Source: Pseudonocardia halophobica (lineage in GTDB: Bacteria; Actinomycetota; Actinomycetes; Mycobacteriales; Pseudonocardiaceae). From it: a stretch of DNA of 64,000 nt. This document shows, in pieces, positions 60,911 through 64,000 of the stretch. Location: NCBI RefSeq assembly GCF_027922425.1, contig NZ_BSFQ01000036.1, forward strand, positions 1 through 64,000, given 5' to 3'. Below the pieces are notes generated by a model. It did not search any database and was not told the origin of the DNA. It saw only the letters and a program-made list of their open reading frames with translations. Position 1 is the first letter of the stretch, and every line of letters begins with the position of its first letter. The translations under genes were made by a program, and so were the position numbers.

Positions 60911-62173
60911 ATGCAGGACGTGCTCGCGGCGTTCCTGATCAGTTTCGGCGTGATCTTCGTGGCCGAGCTCGGCGACAAGTCGCAGCTCATGGCACTGACG
61001 TTCGCGACACGCTACAAGACCTGGCCCGTGCTGCTGGGCATCACGATCGCCACGTCGGTCGTGCACCTCGTGTCCGTCGCCGTCGGCCACGGCCTCGGCG
61101 CCACCATCCCGACCGGCTGGATCGCGCTGGTCGCGGCCGTCGCGTTCCTCGGGTTCGGCGCCTGGACGCTCAAGGGCGACTCGCTCTCCGACGACGAGCA
61201 GGAGAAGGTCAACCGCAAGGCCCGGTCGGCGGTGGTCGCGGCGTCGGTGGCGTTCTTCCTGGCCGAGCTCGGCGACAAGACGATGCTGGCCACGATCACG
61301 CTGGCCACCCAGCACGGCTGGTTCGGCGTGTGGCTCGGGTCGACGCTCGGCATGGTCGCGGCCGACGCGCTGGCGATCGTCGTCGGCCGGCAGCTCGGCA
61401 AGCGGCTGCCCGAGCGGACGATCCGCTACGGCGCCGCGGCCGGGTTCGTCGTGTTCGGCGTGGTGCTGCTGGCCGACGCGATCGGCCAGCTCACCGGGCG
61501 GGGCGCCTGGGAGGTCGCCTCCGCCACGCTGAACCACAACCTCGCCGCCTGGCTCGCCGTCGGCCTCGGGGTCGTCGCCTGCGTGCTGGTCGGCGTCGGA
61601 CGGCGCTGGGCCCGCGCCGGCGCGCGCCGCTCGCCGATGCGGACCGGGCCCGGATCGCCCGCCTGGTGGTCCCGGGCGCTGTTCGCGGTCGCGTTGCTGC
61701 TCGGCCTGGTCGCCCCGCTGCTCGTCGCGTTCGACGTCATCGAGCCGATCGCCGTGTTCAGCTCGCCGGGCTGGGTCGTGGTCGGGGTCGGGCTGCTGCT
61801 CCTCGGCGTGGCCGTGGTGCTGGCGTCGCTGGTCCAGATGGGCACGGCCCGCCGGCGCGGCCAGAACCTGGCCCTGACCAGCAGCGGCTTCTACGCCCGC
61901 GTCCGCAACCCCGCGTTCACCGGCATGATGGTCGCCACCGCCGGCGGGCTGGTCATGGCGCCCACCATGCTCGGGGTGCTGGCCACCCTGCTGATCGTGG
62001 TCGCGGTGCAGATCCAGGCCCGCGCGGTCCGCGAGCCGGGCCTCACCCAGGCCCTCGGCGAGGAGTACGCGAACTACCTGGCCCGCACCGGCCGGTTCCT
62101 CCCACGCCTGCGCACCCCGCACCCCGAACGCCGCGCCGGCCTGCCGGAGAACGACCGCGAACGCGTCGGCTGA
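60911..62173 (+). CDS. GDT1/UPF0016 manganese exporter fused to an isoprenylcysteine carboxyl methyltransferase-like domain
   Basis: A 420-aa membrane protein. Residues about 1-200 are a UPF0016/GDT1 cation exporter with both signature motifs, E19-LGDKS and E119-LGDKT, in a six-TM repeat. Residues about 255-405 add a second membrane domain with the ICMT/PEMT-like pattern (FYARVRNPAFTGMMVA, REPGLTQALGEEYANYL). The joining region is short and Arg-rich. The exporter half matches the upstream Mn riboswitch. The partner half could methylate a membrane substrate; why it is fused is unclear. Start is ATG 60911 (GTG 60905 also possible). Confidence 0.87.
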   Translation: MQDVLAAFLISFGVIFVAELGDKSQLMALTFATRYKTWPVLLGITIATSVVHLVSVAVGHGLGATIPTGWIALVAAVAFLGFGAWTLKGDSLSDDEQEKVNRKARSAVVAASVAFFLAELGDKTMLATITLATQHGWFGVWLGSTLGMVAADALAIVVGRQLGKRLPERTIRYGAAAGFVVFGVVLLADAIGQLTGRGAWEVASATLNHNLAAWLAVGLGVVACVLVGVGRRWARAGARRSPMRTGPGSPAWWSRALFAVALLLGLVAPLLVAFDVIEPIAVFSSPGWVVVGVGLLLLGVAVVLASLVQMGTARRRGQNLALTSSGFYARVRNPAFTGMMVATAGGLVMAPTMLGVLATLLIVVAVQIQARAVREPGLTQALGEEYANYLARTGRFLPRLRTPHPERRAGLPENDRERVG

Positions 62174-62178
62174 CCCCT

Positions 62179-62218
62179 GTGAGTGGCGATAGTCGCCATA
62201 GCGACTATCGCCACTCAC
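62179..62218. repeat. 40-nt palindromic repeat at the 3' end of the GDT1-ICMT gene (copy 3)
   Basis: A perfect 18-bp stem: GTGAGTGGCGATAGTCGC with GCGACTATCGCCACTCAC and loop CATA. It is identical in length and outer arms to copies 1 and 2, and shares the CGATAGTCGC core with copy 1. It lies 5 bases after the stop and 8 bases before the converging monooxygenase stop. Confidence 0.92.
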
Positions 62219-62226
62219 GAGGTGGG

Positions 62227-63447
62227 TCAGCTGTACCAGGTCGGCTCGGGCAGCTCGTCACGCAGCAGGAACGCCCCCACCTCGCGCCGCTTGTAGGCGA
62301 CGGGGTCGTGCAGGGTGTGGGTGCGGACGTTGCGCCAGAAGCGGTCGAAGCCCAGCTCCGTGGCGGTGGCCCGGGCGCCCAGGCCCTCGAACACCCGGCC
62401 GGTCACCTCGAGCGCGACGTCCGTGGCCCGCGCCTTGACGGCCGCCACCCGGAGCTCGTGCTCGCCGCGCTCCTGCGGCGTGACCTCCCAGGCGTTGCGG
62501 TGGATGGCCAGGCCCTCCTCCGCGACCCGGTCGGCCAGCGCCTCGACGGCCCAGAGCTTCGACGCCAGGTCGCCGTACAGGTCGAGCTGGTACGGCTCGT
62601 CGACGGCCCGCTCCTGCCCGCCGTGCAGCCACGGCCGGGTCCGGGTGCGGGTGTACTCCGCGGCCTCCTCCAGGGCGCCGCGCGCGATGCCCAGGTAGAA
62701 GCTCACGAACACGAGCTGGATCGTCGGCACGTTGAGCGTGTTGTAGACCCGCGGCTCGAACGCCTTCTCCCGGAAGCCCGCGGCCTGGTCCCACGGCACC
62801 TGGACCTCGCTGATCGTGACGCTGCCGCTCTCCGTGAGCCGCTGGCCGATGTTGTCCCAGTCGTCGTGGAACGTGATGCCGGGCTGCTGGCTCGGCACGA
62901 TCGCGAAGATGTGCGTCTCCGTGCCGTCGAGCACGCCCTCCAACACCGTGACGTCCGAAACCTTGCTGCCGGTGGAGAAGGACTTGCGGCCGTTGTAGAC
63001 GATGTGGTCGCCGGCGTCGCGGATCACGACGTCCTCGTCGCGCGGGTTCACCGCGCCGCCGAAGAACCACTGGTTGCGGGTGGCCTCGGACTCGACGGCC
63101 TCGATCTGCTCGGCCGTGCCGACGAGCCGGGCGGCCCAGAACCACAGCAGGTGGTAGCCGAGCAGCTGACCGATCGAGCCGTCGCCGGCGGCGACCTCGC
63201 GGATCACCCGGTAGGCGAGCGGCCACTCCTGACCGCCGCCGCCGTGCTCGACCGGGCCGAGCAGGGTGACGAGGCCGGCGTCCTTGAGCAGTTGGACCTC
63301 GGCGTGCGGGGTCTCGCCGGCGCGGTCGCGGGCGGCGGCGCCCTCGGCGAGGACCGTGCGCACCTCGCGGGCGCGGGCGAGCCACTCGTCGGGCGTCGCG
63401 GGGGTGGTCGGGAATCGGGTCTCGGGACGGTTCTCGAGCGTGGTCAT
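62227..63447 (-). CDS. DszC-like flavin-dependent monooxygenase (acyl-CoA dehydrogenase fold)
   Basis: A 406-aa member of the acyl-CoA dehydrogenase/DszC group: LLKDAGLVTLLGPVEHGGGG, AAGDGSIGQLLGYHLLW, QWFFGGAVNPRDED, NGRKSFSTGSKVSD, and the C-terminal EGLGARATATELGFDRFWRN with LHDPVAYK. DszC/SfnB-type enzymes oxidise organosulfur compounds with reduced FMN instead of dehydrogenating acyl-CoA, and the acyl-CoA glutamate is not apparent. Three palindromic operators lie upstream, and a SfnG-like gene is next. An AGGA ribosome site precedes the ATG. Confidence 0.82.
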   Translation of the reverse strand: MTTLENRPETRFPTTPATPDEWLARAREVRTVLAEGAAARDRAGETPHAEVQLLKDAGLVTLLGPVEHGGGGQEWPLAYRVIREVAAGDGSIGQLLGYHLLWFWAARLVGTAEQIEAVESEATRNQWFFGGAVNPRDEDVVIRDAGDHIVYNGRKSFSTGSKVSDVTVLEGVLDGTETHIFAIVPSQQPGITFHDDWDNIGQRLTESGSVTISEVQVPWDQAAGFREKAFEPRVYNTLNVPTIQLVFVSFYLGIARGALEEAAEYTRTRTRPWLHGGQERAVDEPYQLDLYGDLASKLWAVEALADRVAEEGLAIHRNAWEVTPQERGEHELRVAAVKARATDVALEVTGRVFEGLGARATATELGFDRFWRNVRTHTLHDPVAYKRREVGAFLLRDELPEPTWYS

Positions 63448-63595
63448 GACGGGTCCTGTCGGTAGGTGTCGGGTGCGTGCAGCGGCGACCCGCGGGTGCA
63501 GGGCAATGCGGCGGCCGGGACGGAACACCGACGACCGCAGCGGGCGGGCACCGGAACGCGGCCCGCCGGGCACGCGGAAGGATCAGCAGAGGATC

Positions 63596-63697
63596 GCGTT
63601 ATGGATCCACAACGCGCGAACTCGGGCCCTGAAATCGCATTATGGTTCCATAACGCGGCAAAACGGGGGCTGCAATTGCGTTATGGTTCCATAATGC
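63596..63697. promoter_or_regulatory. Three 20-bp palindromic operators spaced exactly 41 bp
   Basis: Sites GCGTTATGGATCCACAACGC (63596-63615), GCATTATGGTTCCATAACGC (63637-63656) and GCGTTATGGTTCCATAATGC (63678-63697); consensus GCRTTATGG-TT-CCATAAYGC. Centre-to-centre distance is 41 bp for both intervals, close to four helical turns. The 21-bp spacers also share some bases, so the array may be three 41-bp direct repeats. It lies 149 bases upstream of the DszC-like start, downstream of the SfnG-like gene. The regulator is not in the window. Confidence 0.82.
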
Positions 63698-63792
63698 GAT
63701 CGGGATGACCCGGACAGGACTGCGTGACGACGCGGGCGTGGTCGATGTGGCGGCGGCGGGTCAGCCAGGCGTGGGCCGACCCCGCCGTGACC

Positions 63793-63818
63793 GTGCCGCG
63801 CCGGGACGAGCGCGGCAC
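63793..63818 (-). terminator. Hairpin terminator after the SfnG-like gene
   Basis: A perfect 9-bp stem (GTGCCGCGC at 63793-63801 with 63810-63818) around an 8-base loop, 5 bases beyond the SfnG-like stop codon on the minus strand. Confidence 0.7.
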
Positions 63819-63822
63819 CCGC

Positions 63823-64000
63823 TCAGGAGCCCGCGACGAGAGCGGGCTGGCGGGCGGCGAGCTCCGCCTCCTTCTCGCGCACGATCGGCAGCACGTGCCG
63901 CCCGAAGTACTCGATCTCCTCCTGGAAGTGCAGGAAGCCCAGGAGCAGCAGGTTCGCCCCGCGCCGCTTGTACTCGATCGCGCGGTCCGCGACCTGCTCC
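63823..64000 (-). CDS. LLM-class flavin monooxygenase, SfnG-like (C-terminal part; gene continues beyond window)
   Basis: The last about 59 residues are visible, open to the window's end: ADRAIEYKRRGANLLLLGFL, then HFQEEIEYFGRHVLPIVREK. This matches the C-terminus of FMNH2-dependent dimethylsulfone/alkanesulfonate monooxygenases of the SfnG group. The partner DszC-like gene lies in the same direction 376 bases downstream, after a terminator and the triple operator, so each gene may have its own promoter. Together they suggest scavenging of sulfur from sulfones or sulfonates. Confidence 0.75.
   Translation of the reverse strand, partial: EQVADRAIEYKRRGANLLLLGFLHFQEEIEYFGRHVLPIVREKEAELAARQPALVAGS

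Noticed and set aside
63466..63708. Small protein genes across the operator region
   Set aside because: Open frames there overlap the three palindromes, have biased composition and no ribosome site; the regulatory reading is simpler.

Overview
The window is very GC-rich and densely coded. GTG starts are common, coupled operons overlap as TGATG, GTGA or ATGAGTGA, and gene content is actinobacterial (GIDE-domain protein, FHA-ABC exporter, F420/FMN split-barrel oxidoreductase, multidomain acyl-CoA carboxylase). I infer an actinomycete, most likely of the Pseudonocardia/Saccharopolyspora/Amycolatopsis group; this comes from gene style, not from a marker gene. No rRNA or tRNA was seen. This reads as ordinary chromosome with one decayed mobile-element patch.

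Layout. 1-6.2 kb: tandem duplicated FtsX-type permeases, an orphan receiver protein and a secreted/membrane serine protease. 6.3-10.1 kb: an area of gene decay with a RibD-like reductase, remnants of a siderophore-interacting protein, a DUF899 protein, a tyrosine integrase and an IS3 transposase, plus a methyltransferase and a small secreted protein that look intact. 10.1-16.8 kb: NarL-type regulator, membrane protein, glycosyltransferase, CinA, a 22-bp tandem repeat, superoxide dismutase and a FIST sensor protein. 17.2-22.4 kb: a catabolic block in which an iclR-amidase-SDR-epoxide hydrolase operon runs divergently from pcaHG (protocatechuate 3,4-dioxygenase) across a perfect inverted repeat. 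22.4-29.5 kb: GtrA protein, a dehalogenase with the fluoroacetate dehalogenase residue set, VOC protein, CoA transferase, glutathionyl-hydroquinone reductase homologue, NagZ-like GH3 and a DUF4352-like protein.

29.6-38 kb: a three-gene operon with a 654-aa KAS III carrying a ~290-aa unrecognised N-terminal region, a 1877-aa eukaryote-style single-chain acyl-CoA carboxylase, and a FabG/PhaB reductase. Together they could make malonyl-CoA, condense it and reduce the product. 38.3-45.2 kb: AhpD-like and VOC proteins, an HxlR regulator with an MFS pump, a rifampin-phosphotransferase-like enzyme, and a LysR/RhtA pair destroyed by deletions. 45.3-57.7 kb: phosphofructokinase, MBL-fold/DedA/phosphodiesterase operon, four 70-bp repeats, esterase, acyl-CoA ligase, FHA-ABC exporter, GIDE protein and CoA transferase. 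57.7-64 kb: HtrA protease, thiolase, a yybP-ykoY manganese riboswitch controlling a GDT1-ICMT fusion, and an organosulfur-type flavin monooxygenase pair with three palindromic operators spaced exactly 41 bp apart.

The observations most worth following are the KAS III-ACC-FabG operon, the Mn riboswitch with a readable switching mechanism upstream of an unusual fusion, the triple operator, and a family of exactly 40-nt palindromes at gene 3' ends.
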